Below are positions 27,301 to 35,850 of a DNA stretch of 64,000 nucleotides, one piece after another. Made by a program: the position numbers and the translations under genes. Each line of letters begins with the position of its first letter. Position 1 is the first letter of the stretch. The notes beneath the pieces were generated by a model. That model saw only the letters and a program-made list of their open reading frames with translations, was not told where the DNA came from and ran no database searches. The DNA is taken from positions 124,001-188,000 of the forward strand of contig NZ_ALAB01000028.1 of the NCBI RefSeq assembly GCF_000280055.1, read 5' to 3'. Source of the stretch: Alishewanella aestuarii B11 (GTDB lineage Bacteria; Pseudomonadota; Gammaproteobacteria; Enterobacterales; Alteromonadaceae).

Positions 27301-27828
27301 TTATAAGCTGCCAGGTACTGTAGCAGTTTGATCTGCCGCAACCTCTGCCGTTGCCAACAAACTTTGCCAGCTTAGCAGCAAGGCCGGCAGTGGCGGCGGC
27401 AAGCGGCTTAACTCAATAGTATCGAGCAGATTCTTGCAGTACAGTCCCAGCTCGGTATCCCCTAACATACTGAGGCGACGCCGGAAAAATAAGGTATCCG
27501 GATCGACTTTGCCGCAGATCAGATCCAGAAAATCCTGACTGCTGGCTTTAATCAGCAGATCCTGCTGCACAGATGCCAGTTCAACCTGTAATTTGTTGTT
27601 TTTTAAAGTTATGGCAAAGCTCAGTTGCCAGTCGCTTACCTGTAACACTAAGTATCGCTGTGCCAGAAAATCCAGACTGCCGGCAGTTAGCTCTGGCTGA
27701 AAAAATTTATTTAGCAGCAGCGTTAAGCCCTGCTGCTGCACACGCTTGGGCGTCAGCTGTTGCACCCGCTGCGCCAAAGTAGGTAGCAGCGCTACCAATT
27801 TATGACTAACCCTTTTAATATCAAACAT
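27301..27828 (-). CDS. ubiT: UbiT, SCP2-domain ubiquinone synthesis factor
   Basis: 175 residues from the ATG at 27828 (a GTG at 27843 would add five). SCP2-type lipid-binding domain, homologous to E. coli YhbT/UbiT. Typical segments are LLNKFFQPELTAGSLDFL and DTLFFRRRLSMLGDTELGLYCKNLLD. UbiT is needed for oxygen-independent ubiquinone synthesis, probably binding the hydrophobic intermediates. It is divergent from ubiU-ubiV, its usual partners. Confidence 0.9.
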   Translation of the reverse strand: MFDIKRVSHKLVALLPTLAQRVQQLTPKRVQQQGLTLLLNKFFQPELTAGSLDFLAQRYLVLQVSDWQLSFAITLKNNKLQVELASVQQDLLIKASSQDFLDLICGKVDPDTLFFRRRLSMLGDTELGLYCKNLLDTIELSRLPPPLPALLLSWQSLLATAEVAADQTATVPGSL

Positions 27829-27936
27829 ATAGAAGCCACCCACCAGCTAAATTCCCTATAATAAAAGCATAGTTCTACGGCGCTGCCTATAGCCTTTCCG
27901 GGGTACAGCAGGCAGGGTCACAGTAATGAGGCTGAT

Positions 27937-28929
27937 ATGGAGTTACTCTGTCCGGCTGGCAGTATGCCGGCAGTCAAAGCAGCAATTAGTCAGGGGGCCG
28001 ATGCGATCTATGTCGGCTTAAAAGATGACACCAATGCCCGGCACTTTGCCGGCTTAAACTTTACTGAGTCGCAACTGACTGAGGTTGCCCGCTATGTGCA
28101 TCAGGCGGGGCGTAAATTGCATGTGGCCATTAATACCTTTGCTCACCCCGCGGCTTGGTCGCGCTGGCAGCAGGCGGTCGACAGTGCAGTACGGGCTGGC
28201 ACCGATGTACTGATTCTTGCCGATATGGCAGTGCTGGCCTATGCCGCAGAACGCTATCCGCAGGTTGAATTACATCTGTCGGTGCAGGCTTCGGCCACCA
28301 ATGCCGCCGCCATTGAGTTCTACCGGCAATTTAATATCCGCCGGGTGGTGTTACCACGGGTGCTTTCGATGCAACAGGTGCGCGCGCTGGCCCGCAGCTG
28401 TGATATCGATTTGGAAGTCTTTGCCTTTGGCAGCTTATGCATTATGGCTGAGGGGCGTTGCTATCTGAGTTCTTACTTAACCGGGCAGTCACCGAATACC
28501 GCCGGCGCCTGCTCACCGGCGGCCTTTGTTCGCTGGCAAGAGCAAGACGGTGTACTGGAGTCGCGCTTAAATGAAGTGTTGATTGACCGCTTCGCCGCGG
28601 ATGAAACCGCCGGCTACCCGACCCTCTGTAAAGGACGTTTCAGAGTCGATGCCGATACCTACCATGTGCTGGAAGAGCCAACCAGCCTGAACACCCTGGA
28701 TTTACTGCCACAGCTCTATGCCGAGGGCATTAGCTCACTGAAAATTGAAGGCCGGCAGCGCAGTCCGGCTTATGTAACCCAGATCACTCAGGTTTGGCGG
28801 GCGGCTATTGATGCGGTAATGCAGGATCCAGCGCATTTTCTGGTGCAACAACACTGGCAGCAGGTGCTGAATAATCTGGCCGAGGGCAACCAAACCACCC
28901 TCGGTGCCTATCATCGGAAATGGAAATAA
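27937..28929 (+). CDS. ubiU: UbiU, oxygen-independent ubiquinone hydroxylation (U32 family)
   Basis: 330 residues, peptidase U32 family (former YhbU). The four Cys ligands of the [4Fe-4S] cluster are present: Cys168, Cys175, Cys192 and Cys231, the same spacing as in E. coli. With UbiV it hydroxylates ubiquinone precursors using prephenate rather than oxygen as donor. EVFAFGSLCIMAEGRC is the diagnostic segment. It is three bases from ubiV. A TATAAT hexamer at 27857-27862 lies in the ubiT-ubiU gap, but no convincing FNR box was found there. Confidence 0.95.
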   Translation: MELLCPAGSMPAVKAAISQGADAIYVGLKDDTNARHFAGLNFTESQLTEVARYVHQAGRKLHVAINTFAHPAAWSRWQQAVDSAVRAGTDVLILADMAVLAYAAERYPQVELHLSVQASATNAAAIEFYRQFNIRRVVLPRVLSMQQVRALARSCDIDLEVFAFGSLCIMAEGRCYLSSYLTGQSPNTAGACSPAAFVRWQEQDGVLESRLNEVLIDRFAADETAGYPTLCKGRFRVDADTYHVLEEPTSLNTLDLLPQLYAEGISSLKIEGRQRSPAYVTQITQVWRAAIDAVMQDPAHFLVQQHWQQVLNNLAEGNQTTLGAYHRKWK

Positions 28930-28932
28930 CCT

Positions 28933-29805
28933 ATGCAATTCTCACTTGGCCCGGTACTGTATTTCTGGCCCAAAGCACAGATGCTGGAGTTTTACCGCCA
29001 GGCCGCCGACTCAGCCGTGGATATTGTTTATCTGGGCGAAACCGTTTGCAGCAAAAGACGCGAGCTAAAACTGGAAGACTATCTTAAGCTGGCGCATATG
29101 CTGCGCGAAGCCGGCAAACAGGTGTGTTTATCTGGCATGACGCTGTTGGAGTCACCGTCTGAACTGCGCGAGCTGCGCAAGTACGTCGATAACGGCGACT
29201 TTATGCTGGAAGCTAATGATGTTGGCGCTATTGCTATGCTGTACGAACAGGGTCTGCCCTTTGTCGCCGGCGCAGCCATTAACTGCTATAACCAGCATAG
29301 CCTGCGCCGCTTAGTAGGTATGGGTTTATTACGCTGGGTAATGCCGGTTGAACTATCCGGCGACTGGCTACAACAGGTGTTAAACGAGGGCATTATTCAG
29401 GATATCCGCGATTGCTTTCAAACCGAGGTGTTTGCCTTTGGCCATTTACCGCTGGCCTGGAGTGGTCGCTGCTTTACCGCCCGCTCCGAGAATCGCGCTA
29501 AAGATCAGTGCGAACTCTGTTGCATTAAATATCCGCAGGGGCGCACTGTGCATAGCCAGGATGGTACCCAGGTTTTTGTGCTAAACGGTATTCAAACCCA
29601 ATCTGGCTATCGGTATAACCTGATTAATCAGCTACCGGCTATGCAGGGGTTGGTTGATGTAGTACGGTTAAGCCCAGAGCCCGAGGGGACCTTTGCCTGG
29701 TTGAATAGATTTAAGGCGAACCAGCATGGCGCCGCGCCACAACAACTGAGTGATACCGAAAGTAATGGTTATTGGCTAAAGCTGGCAGGGATGGCGACGG
29801 GGTGA
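28933..29805 (+). CDS. ubiV: UbiV, oxygen-independent ubiquinone hydroxylation partner
   Basis: 290 residues, U32 family (former YhbV). Cluster ligands Cys39, Cys180, Cys193 and Cys197 are all present, with Cys196 as an extra neighbour. It forms a heterodimer with UbiU. The short spacing suggests translational coupling with ubiU. The gene is followed by a heptamer tandem repeat and then mogA. Confidence 0.95.
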   Translation: MQFSLGPVLYFWPKAQMLEFYRQAADSAVDIVYLGETVCSKRRELKLEDYLKLAHMLREAGKQVCLSGMTLLESPSELRELRKYVDNGDFMLEANDVGAIAMLYEQGLPFVAGAAINCYNQHSLRRLVGMGLLRWVMPVELSGDWLQQVLNEGIIQDIRDCFQTEVFAFGHLPLAWSGRCFTARSENRAKDQCELCCIKYPQGRTVHSQDGTQVFVLNGIQTQSGYRYNLINQLPAMQGLVDVVRLSPEPEGTFAWLNRFKANQHGAAPQQLSDTESNGYWLKLAGMATG

Positions 29806-29813
29806 TGATGAGT

Positions 29814-29862
29814 GTTGAATGTTGAGTGTTGAATGTTGAATGTTGAATGTTGAATGTTGAAT
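29814..29862 (+). repeat. Seven-copy GTTGAAT tandem repeat
   Basis: Seven consecutive 7-base units between ubiV and mogA. Six are GTTGAAT and the second is GTTGAGT. The array stops 17 bases before the mogA ATG and just upstream of its ribosome binding site (CCGGAG). Copy number could vary by slippage. Because the unit is not in a coding region, any effect would be on spacing, mRNA stability or transcription. Confidence 0.95.
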
Positions 29863-29879
29863 TGTAATCCGGAGCGCAG

Positions 29880-30416
29880 ATGACGCAACAACAGGCAAAA
29901 ATTGGCATTGTTACGGTAAGCGACCGCGCCAGTGCCGGTATATATGAAGATTTATCCGGCAAGGCGATAATCGATACCTTAACAGAGTATCTAAGCAGCG
30001 ACTGGCAGGCCGAGTACCGTTTGATCCCGGATGAACAACCTCTGATTGAACAAACCCTGATAGAACTGGCCGAGCAACAGGGTTGCTGTTTAATTGTCAC
30101 CACCGGCGGTACCGGGCCTGCTAAACGCGATGTCACGCCAGAAGCCACAGAGGCCGTCTGTGACAGGTTGATGCCGGGCTTTGGTGAGCTGATGCGTCAG
30201 GAGTCGTTAAAGTATGTGCCAACCGCTATTTTGTCACGGCAAACCGCTGGCTTACGTGGCAGCTGCCTGATTATTAACTTACCGGGCAAACCCAAGGCAA
30301 TCCGCCAGTGTCTGGATGCGGTGTTCCCGGCGGTGCCTTACTGCATCGATCTGATGGACGGCCCTTATCTGCAGTGTAACGAAGCAGTGATGCAGGCCTT
30401 TAGACCCAAAAGTTAG
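29880..30416 (+). CDS. mogA: MogA, molybdopterin adenylyltransferase
   Basis: 178 residues, slightly shorter than E. coli MogA. IGIVTVSDRASAG at the N terminus, then TTGGTGPAKRDVTPEAT and PGFGELMRQESL are MogA signatures. NLPGKPKAIRQCLDAVFPAVPYCIDL matches the C terminus. It adenylylates molybdopterin before MoeA inserts molybdenum. It is far from the moa cluster, in the anaerobic quinone region. Confidence 0.93.
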   Translation: MTQQQAKIGIVTVSDRASAGIYEDLSGKAIIDTLTEYLSSDWQAEYRLIPDEQPLIEQTLIELAEQQGCCLIVTTGGTGPAKRDVTPEATEAVCDRLMPGFGELMRQESLKYVPTAILSRQTAGLRGSCLIINLPGKPKAIRQCLDAVFPAVPYCIDLMDGPYLQCNEAVMQAFRPKS

Positions 30417-30496
30417 TGCCAGCCTCTACCCCAGGCTTCGACTCCGTTAGGCAAGACTACCGGAGCCGGAGCGCAGAGTCGCTGCAGGCTTAGCGG

Positions 30497-30901
30497 TTAA
30501 CGCTGGTATTCGCCGGCGCGTTCTGGTTGATATAGCACGTCAAGAATTTCAACGGTGCGGCTTTGGCCATGTGGCATCGGCCATTCCAGTGCTTGACCCA
30601 CCGCTAACCCGAGCAGAGCACTGCCAACCGGAGCAAAAATCGAAATTTGCTCATCGTTTTTCAGGTCATGCGGATAAACCAGGGTTTTCTCAAACACCTT
30701 GTTATCGCCGGCAAACTTAAAGCGCACCGTCGAGTTCATACTGACCACATTCGCAGGTAATGCGGTAGGTTCAACCACACTAGCCCGATCCAACTCTGAC
30801 TCCAGCTTTTCCAGCTCCGGCGTCAGCCGGGGCATCTTCTCAAGTAAGGCTTCAATCCGATCCATATCTAAACTGGAAACGACGATAGGTGTAGCTGACA
30901 T
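30497..30901 (-). CDS. rnk: Rnk-type regulator of nucleoside diphosphate kinase
   Basis: 134 residues. An N-terminal helical part (about 1-45) and a C-terminal GreA/GreB-like FKBP domain, with VFEKTLVYPHDLKNDEQISIFAPVGSALLGL the diagnostic region. Rnk proteins bind RNA polymerase and influence nucleotide metabolism, but lack the long Gre coiled coil. It is a single gene with a GGGAG ribosome binding site. Confidence 0.9.
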   Translation of the reverse strand: MSATPIVVSSLDMDRIEALLEKMPRLTPELEKLESELDRASVVEPTALPANVVSMNSTVRFKFAGDNKVFEKTLVYPHDLKNDEQISIFAPVGSALLGLAVGQALEWPMPHGQSRTVEILDVLYQPERAGEYQR

Positions 30902-30919
30902 ATGACACTCCCAAGTAAA

Positions 30920-30956
30920 AAAAGAAAAAAGCCCGCCGGCTAACGCCGTCGGACTT
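30920..30956 (-). terminator. Terminator of the nasA-kinase unit
   Basis: Reading the minus strand: an imperfect stem GTCCGACGGC / GCCGGGC with loop GTTA, followed by TTTTTTCTTTTTTT. It separates the nasA-kinase unit from rnk, which is on the same strand. Confidence 0.85.
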
Positions 30957-31001
30957 TTCAGAATTTAGTCAGTTATACCCCTGCAACCGCGAAAAAGCAA
31001 G

Positions 31002-32738
31002 CTAACGGCGTAGCAGAAACAACCAGATCACCAATAACAGGGTAATAAACCAGAAACCGGACAACAGTTGCCAGAATAGCAGTGGATTGGATTTATTCTG
31101 CTGCTTGACCTCTTCATGCAAAAACGCCGGGTTGGGTTGCTGCAAATCGGTCAGTAACTGGCTGATACTCTGATAGCGGTAACTCAGATCCAAACTCACT
31201 CCCTTTTGCAAGGCCCGGTCAAACCAGGTCGGGATTAGCGGGTTAAACTGACTGGCACTGCGATAGCGCAGCCGGTCATAATCGCTCGCCACCCGGCATT
31301 CTTCTACCGCCGGGCCATAGGGTAAATGACCGCCACTAAACAGCTCATAGGCAATGGTCGCCAAGGCATACACATCACCCTGCACGCCGGAATTATGCCC
31401 CAGCAGATAGTGCGGATCGGAATAGGTCGCGGTGCCCAAAGCGCCTTCGTGGTGCAGTGGGCTGTAGATTTCCGCCAGACCGGCAACAAACACCGAACCA
31501 AAATCCACCAATTTCAGGCTGCCATCGGCCAGACGCATAATATTGCCGGGTTTCAGGTCCTGATGAATGGCGCCCATGCGGTGAAACGCCTGTAGGCCTT
31601 CGGCTATCTGTTTCACCAGTTTAATTGCCAACGCGGGTTTAAGCGGCTGTGGCTGCTCTGCCAGCCAGTGCTCTAAACTCTGGCCCTGCAAATGCTCCAT
31701 TAAATAGTACAGAAAGGTCCGTGGCCGGCTTTGTCGGATCACCTTAACTACGCGCGGCGACTGGATCCGCAGGCCAATCCACTCTTCGCGGATAAAGCGA
31801 TCGATATAAAGCACATCATCGGCATAATTCTGCGATGGGCTCTTAAGCACCAGCTGCTCTGCGGTGGCTTCATCTTCCACCAGATACAGGTGGCTGCGGC
31901 TACTGGCATAGAGCTCTCGCACTACCCGATAACCATCCAGCTTCATACCTGGGCTTAACGCCGGCGGGAAGGGTAACCGGGTCAGCTCGGAGCTTAAATC
32001 ATCCAGGCTCTGCTCAGGTAACTGCGCCACATCTACCACTATCGCGCTGACATTATCATCGCTGCCATGCGCTAATGCCTGCTCCAGTAATTGTCGGCTG
32101 CATTGCTCCGGATCCGTTACTGTCGTCAGCAGCTGAGTTAATTCGGCCTCGCTTAAAAAGTCGTGAATGCCATCCGAGGTTAGTAAAAAACGATCACCCG
32201 CTTGCAACGCCAATGCACCTTGCTGCGCTGCGACCTTGGCATCCATGCCCAGTGCCCGGCCTAAAAACTGCCGCTGCTCCGACAATACCGTAATATGATC
32301 CTGCGTCAGCTGCTGCAAACTGGCGTTACGCAACAGATAGATACGGCTGTCACCGATATGGAAGAAATGCGCAGTCCGCGACTTCAGCACCAAAGCACTA
32401 AAGGTACATAAATAGCCTTTTTGTTCATGGGCAAACTTATGACTGAATTGATACAGCTGGTTGTTGATGGTGGCCAGTAACTGCTCGGCACTGTAGGCCA
32501 CCGACCAACTATCCGGAGTTTGCGGATATTCCTGACAAAACCGTTCGGTGGCCAGTTTACTGGCCTGAGCGCCAGCTTCAGCGGTACTGACGCCATCGGC
32601 CAGCACGAAACAGGCACCCTTATGTTGCAGTAAGTAGGCAGAGTCAGGCAACTGACAGGCAACCGCATCCTCGTTGGCCGCTTTTACGCCGGCCGCAGTC
32701 TGAGCGCCATATTGTAACTGCAGTGCTAACTCTGCCAC
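31002..32738 (-). CDS. Bifunctional PP2C phosphatase / Ser-Thr kinase, membrane-anchored
   Basis: 578 residues with a GTG start. PP2C domain at about 10-245 (ADGVS, HIGDSR, LTSDGIHD, DDNVSAIV). Protein kinase domain at about 270-530, with the Lys in LVLKSPS, catalytic loop HQDLKPGN (His-Gln-Asp in place of His-Arg-Asp) and metal motif DFG. One C-terminal transmembrane helix follows at about 555-575. It follows nasA by 16 bases. The same pair is linked with nitrate assimilation genes in pseudomonads. The substrate is unknown; reversible phosphorylation linked to nitrate uptake is an inference. Confidence 0.9.
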   Translation of the reverse strand: MAELALQLQYGAQTAAGVKAANEDAVACQLPDSAYLLQHKGACFVLADGVSTAEAGAQASKLATERFCQEYPQTPDSWSVAYSAEQLLATINNQLYQFSHKFAHEQKGYLCTFSALVLKSRTAHFFHIGDSRIYLLRNASLQQLTQDHITVLSEQRQFLGRALGMDAKVAAQQGALALQAGDRFLLTSDGIHDFLSEAELTQLLTTVTDPEQCSRQLLEQALAHGSDDNVSAIVVDVAQLPEQSLDDLSSELTRLPFPPALSPGMKLDGYRVVRELYASSRSHLYLVEDEATAEQLVLKSPSQNYADDVLYIDRFIREEWIGLRIQSPRVVKVIRQSRPRTFLYYLMEHLQGQSLEHWLAEQPQPLKPALAIKLVKQIAEGLQAFHRMGAIHQDLKPGNIMRLADGSLKLVDFGSVFVAGLAEIYSPLHHEGALGTATYSDPHYLLGHNSGVQGDVYALATIAYELFSGGHLPYGPAVEECRVASDYDRLRYRSASQFNPLIPTWFDRALQKGVSLDLSYRYQSISQLLTDLQQPNPAFLHEEVKQQNKSNPLLFWQLLSGFWFITLLLVIWLFLLRR

Positions 32739-32754
32739 AGCGGCACGCCCTTAT

Positions 32755-34251
32755 TTAACCGACATTAATTCTATGTACTGTACCATCTTCCGCCACCTCG
32801 ACAATATGTCCCTTAGGATCGTCGAGGAACATCACCGCAACCAAGCCAATCAATGCTGAGGCGGCAATCACATAGAAGAAGGTACTAAAATCGACATAGC
32901 TTAGTACGGTCAGGTACACCACAGCCCCCACATTACCGTAAGCACCTGCCATCCCGGCGATCTGGCCGGTCATACTGCGCTTGATCAGTGGCACTATCGC
33001 AAACACCGCGCCTTCGCCGGCTTGCACAAAGAAGGAGCAAGCCATTACCGCTAATACGGCCAACGGGATCCACCAGTGGCTGTCCATCAAGCCCATCAGA
33101 AAATAGCCGGCAGCCAGACCACCAATCAGGATCACCATACTCTTACGCCGGCCAAATTTATCAGAGAACCAGCCTCCCATTGGCCGCGACACCAGATTCA
33201 TAAAGGCGAACGCAGACGCTAGCAAACCCGCTTTTACCGCCGTCATCCCCTCGAAGGTTTCCAGGAAATACAGTGGCAGCATTGATACCACCGCCAGCTC
33301 AGAGCCAAAGGTCGCAAAGTAAGCAATATTTAAGATCCCGACCTGCTTAAAGCTGTATTTGTCATGCTCAGGCACGCCTTCGCGTAAATGTTCGGCGTTG
33401 ATTTTCCAGGTTTGTTGCGTCTGGAAGATAAACAACACCACCAGCGCGCCCCAGATGCTGTACATGGCGGTTTCGGAGAACAAATTCACCCCTGCTGGTG
33501 ATAAACGCCAGGCCAGGATCCCCAGTGCCAGGTGCATTGGGATATTCATCAGAATCAGGGCCCACAATGCGCCCCAGCTGGTAACTACCATGGCACCGGT
33601 TTTTTTCGGTTTAAAATAAGTCGAGCCTTTGGGTGTATTACGGGCAAATTTATAGAAAATCAGTGAATAGACCGCACTGATCACCCCAACTGAGGCAATC
33701 GCATAGCGCCAGCCATTTTCACCACCGAACATCAGCGCCACTGTTGGCAGCGTCATCGCAGCTGCCGCCGAGCCAAAATTACCCCAGCCACCGTAGATAC
33801 CTTCAGCGGTACCCACCTGGTTATGCGGAAACCACTCACCAACCAGCCGGATCCCTACCACAAAGCCTGCGCCGACAAAGCCCAGTAAAAAGCGGAATAA
33901 GGCCAGGGCATCATAGGTATTGGCAAAAGCAAAGCCGATACAGAGCAAGGCCGAGATAAATAACAACACCGAATACATAATACGCGGGCCATATTTATCC
34001 ACCATCATTCCCACTACGATGCGCGCCGGAATGGTCAATGCCACGTTTAATATCAGCAAAGCCCGGATCTGGGCATCGGTTAACGCCAGCGCTTCTTTGA
34101 TATGCATCAGTAAGGGCGCATGAGCAAACCAAATCACAAAGGTAAGAAAGAACGCAAACCAGGTCAGGTGTAACATTTTTATTTTTTGTTCAGCAAAATT
34201 AAGCAGATTGAGTTTACTGCTTTGCCCTGCCGCAGACGCTGCGCCAGCCAT
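32755..34251 (-). CDS. nasA: NasA-type nitrate transporter (MFS)
   Basis: 498 residues, about 12 transmembrane helices. Assimilatory-type nitrate/nitrite porter with the signature [17 protein letters not shown] in the fifth helix and [31 protein letters not shown] in the eleventh region. A strong AGGAGG ribosome binding site precedes the ATG. It is cotranscribed with the kinase/phosphatase. No assimilatory nitrate or nitrite reductase gene follows, so in this organism it may serve respiration or lie apart from nasB/nirB. Confidence 0.92.
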   Translation of the reverse strand: MAGAASAAGQSSKLNLLNFAEQKIKMLHLTWFAFFLTFVIWFAHAPLLMHIKEALALTDAQIRALLILNVALTIPARIVVGMMVDKYGPRIMYSVLLFISALLCIGFAFANTYDALALFRFLLGFVGAGFVVGIRLVGEWFPHNQVGTAEGIYGGWGNFGSAAAAMTLPTVALMFGGENGWRYAIASVGVISAVYSLIFYKFARNTPKGSTYFKPKKTGAMVVTSWGALWALILMNIPMHLALGILAWRLSPAGVNLFSETAMYSIWGALVVLFIFQTQQTWKINAEHLREGVPEHDKYSFKQVGILNIAYFATFGSELAVVSMLPLYFLETFEGMTAVKAGLLASAFAFMNLVSRPMGGWFSDKFGRRKSMVILIGGLAAGYFLMGLMDSHWWIPLAVLAVMACSFFVQAGEGAVFAIVPLIKRSMTGQIAGMAGAYGNVGAVVYLTVLSYVDFSTFFYVIAASALIGLVAVMFLDDPKGHIVEVAEDGTVHRINVG

Positions 34252-34371
34252 ACAGACCTCCTGAAAGAGTCATAGAATGATATTCCAGTACAAGTCTAGG
34301 GGTTTTTAGGCCGGAAAAATTGATCTGGCACAACAGCCGCCAGCCCGCGCCGGGCCTGCACTAAGGGCCGC

Positions 34372-34387
34372 TACCTCCTTTGGAGTA
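34372..34387. promoter_or_regulatory. NarL-type 7-2-7 palindrome A, nasA / narK-2
   Basis: TACCTCC-TT-TGGAGTA. Its centre is 57 bases upstream of the centre of palindrome B. Confidence 0.68.
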
Positions 34388-34428
34388 GCTAGCAATTCAG
34401 TGCTAAAAGCCGAGCCCAACGCCATCAC

Positions 34429-34444
34429 TACCCCCTATGAGGTA
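34429..34444. promoter_or_regulatory. NarL-type 7-2-7 palindrome B, nasA / narK-2
   Basis: TACCCCC-TA-TGAGGTA, 135 bases before the narK-2 ATG. Confidence 0.68.
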
Positions 34445-34578
34445 GCCTGCCTTGCCGCAGCCTTAGCCGCAGAACTTAGGGGGTACTGCTTTTTGGCCGG
34501 GCAGGCCGCTACGCTTTTCGCTATGCTAGGCGCAGTGAGTCTTGCGCCTGGTACAGGCGCTTATTTGGGGAGTAACGC

Positions 34579-35850
34579 ATGCAGGCAACCCATCCTCTGG
34601 CGGGCCGGGCGCTGCTACTGGCTACCCTGGCTTTTGCCGGCTGCTTTTCGGTGTGGACGCTATACGCGGTGATGGGGTTGGATATCCAGCAACAACTGGC
34701 CCTGAGCGCCACTGAATACGGTATTTTACTGGCAGCCCCCATTTTTAGCGGGGCGCTACTACGTATTCCATTGGGAATGCTGGCAGATCGCTATAATGCC
34801 CGACTGCTGTGGCTGGGGTTAATGTTCAGCTGCATTCCGGCGCTGGCATTGCTGCCACTGGTAAGCAGCTTTTATGGTTATCTGATCACCGGCCTCTGGT
34901 TTGGTTTAAGTGGCGTTTCCTTTACCTTCGGCATCCGCTATGTGACCGACTGGTTTGCCTCGCGCCAGCAAGGCCTGGCGATGGGCCTGTTTGGCGTAGG
35001 CAATGCCGGTGTCGCCATCACCTTTATTTTGGTACCCATTATTGTCGCCTGGTGGGGCTGGCAGTGGGTTGGGCCTGTGTATGCCGTTGGGCTGGCTTTA
35101 TTGCTGGTGTTATTCTGGTTGTTGTCACCGCCCTCGCCAAAAACCGCAGGCCCCACCGCCAGTCCACTGACTCTGCGTCAGTTAGTCAGAGATGCACGGG
35201 TCTGGCGCTTTTCACTGTATTACTACTTTGTATTTGGTGGCTTTTTAGCCCTGTTGCTGTGGTTACCACAATACTATATGCAGGCCTATGCGATGAACGC
35301 CCAGCAGGCAATGGCCTTTACGCTGTTTTTTGTCGCGACTTCCAGTATGGTCAGGGCATTAGGTGGCTGGTTTGCCGATCGCTATGGTGGCCGGGCCGTA
35401 AACTGGAGTGTGTTCTGGGTCTGCCTGGTGTGCTTGTTCTTTCTGAGTTACCCCCCCACTACCCTGATTATTCATGGCCTGGAAAAAGATGTTCAACTGG
35501 AGATCTCCGTTAATGTCTGGTGGTTTACGGCCCTGATCTTTGTCATTGGCGTAGCTCAGGGTTTTGGCCGCGCCAGCGTGTATAAAGTGATTCACGATTA
35601 CTACCCTAAGCATATGGGCGCAGTCGGTGGCTTTGTTGCCGCCATTGGCGGTCTGGGCGGTTGTACCCTGCCGGTGCTCTTTGGCCTGGCGCAGGATGCA
35701 CTGGGTATTGTCACCGGCTGCTTTATGATTCTGTATGGCGTGCTGGCGCTATGCATGATCACCATGTTTTTCGCCAATCAGGCAGCGCAATATCAACAGC
35801 GCCTGCAGGATGCCCGTAGTAATAATTTTTTATTGGATGACGACGAATGA
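34579..35850 (+). CDS. NarK1-like nitrate/nitrite transporter (MFS)
   Basis: 423 residues, about 12 transmembrane helices. Short NarK type, distinct from the longer protein at 6460. Seen: RIPLGMLADRY in loop 2-3, GLSGVSFTFGIRYVTDWF and GLAMGLFGVGNAGVA in the nitrate signature region. Such NarK1-type proteins are usually nitrate/proton symporters, which would complement the first NarK. The stop overlaps the nnrS start as ATGA, so both are one operon. Confidence 0.88.
   Translation: MQATHPLAGRALLLATLAFAGCFSVWTLYAVMGLDIQQQLALSATEYGILLAAPIFSGALLRIPLGMLADRYNARLLWLGLMFSCIPALALLPLVSSFYGYLITGLWFGLSGVSFTFGIRYVTDWFASRQQGLAMGLFGVGNAGVAITFILVPIIVAWWGWQWVGPVYAVGLALLLVLFWLLSPPSPKTAGPTASPLTLRQLVRDARVWRFSLYYYFVFGGFLALLLWLPQYYMQAYAMNAQQAMAFTLFFVATSSMVRALGGWFADRYGGRAVNWSVFWVCLVCLFFLSYPPTTLIIHGLEKDVQLEISVNVWWFTALIFVIGVAQGFGRASVYKVIHDYYPKHMGAVGGFVAAIGGLGGCTLPVLFGLAQDALGIVTGCFMILYGVLALCMITMFFANQAAQYQQRLQDARSNNFLLDDDE

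Larger units (their letters stand above)
34252..34578. promoter_or_regulatory. Divergent nasA / narK-2 control region
   Basis: 327 bases without a gene. It holds two full NarL-type palindromes (listed separately), a third inverted heptamer GGGGGTA at 34479-34485, and a half-conserved FNR-like sequence TTGAT-CTGG-CACAA at 34320-34333. Three heptamer sites in 114 bases make this the densest NarL-type cluster of the window. Confidence 0.7.

Noticed and set aside
29814-29862. CRISPR-like array
   Set aside because: The repeats are contiguous 7-base units without spacers, and no cas genes are present.
29711-30148. Minus-strand frame crossing the heptamer repeat
   Set aside because: It covers ubiV and mogA antisense; the repeat creates a periodic peptide by chance.
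34320-34333. TTGAT-CTGG-CACAA as an FNR box for nasA
   Set aside because: Only one half-site is intact; noted inside the intergenic entry but not called.
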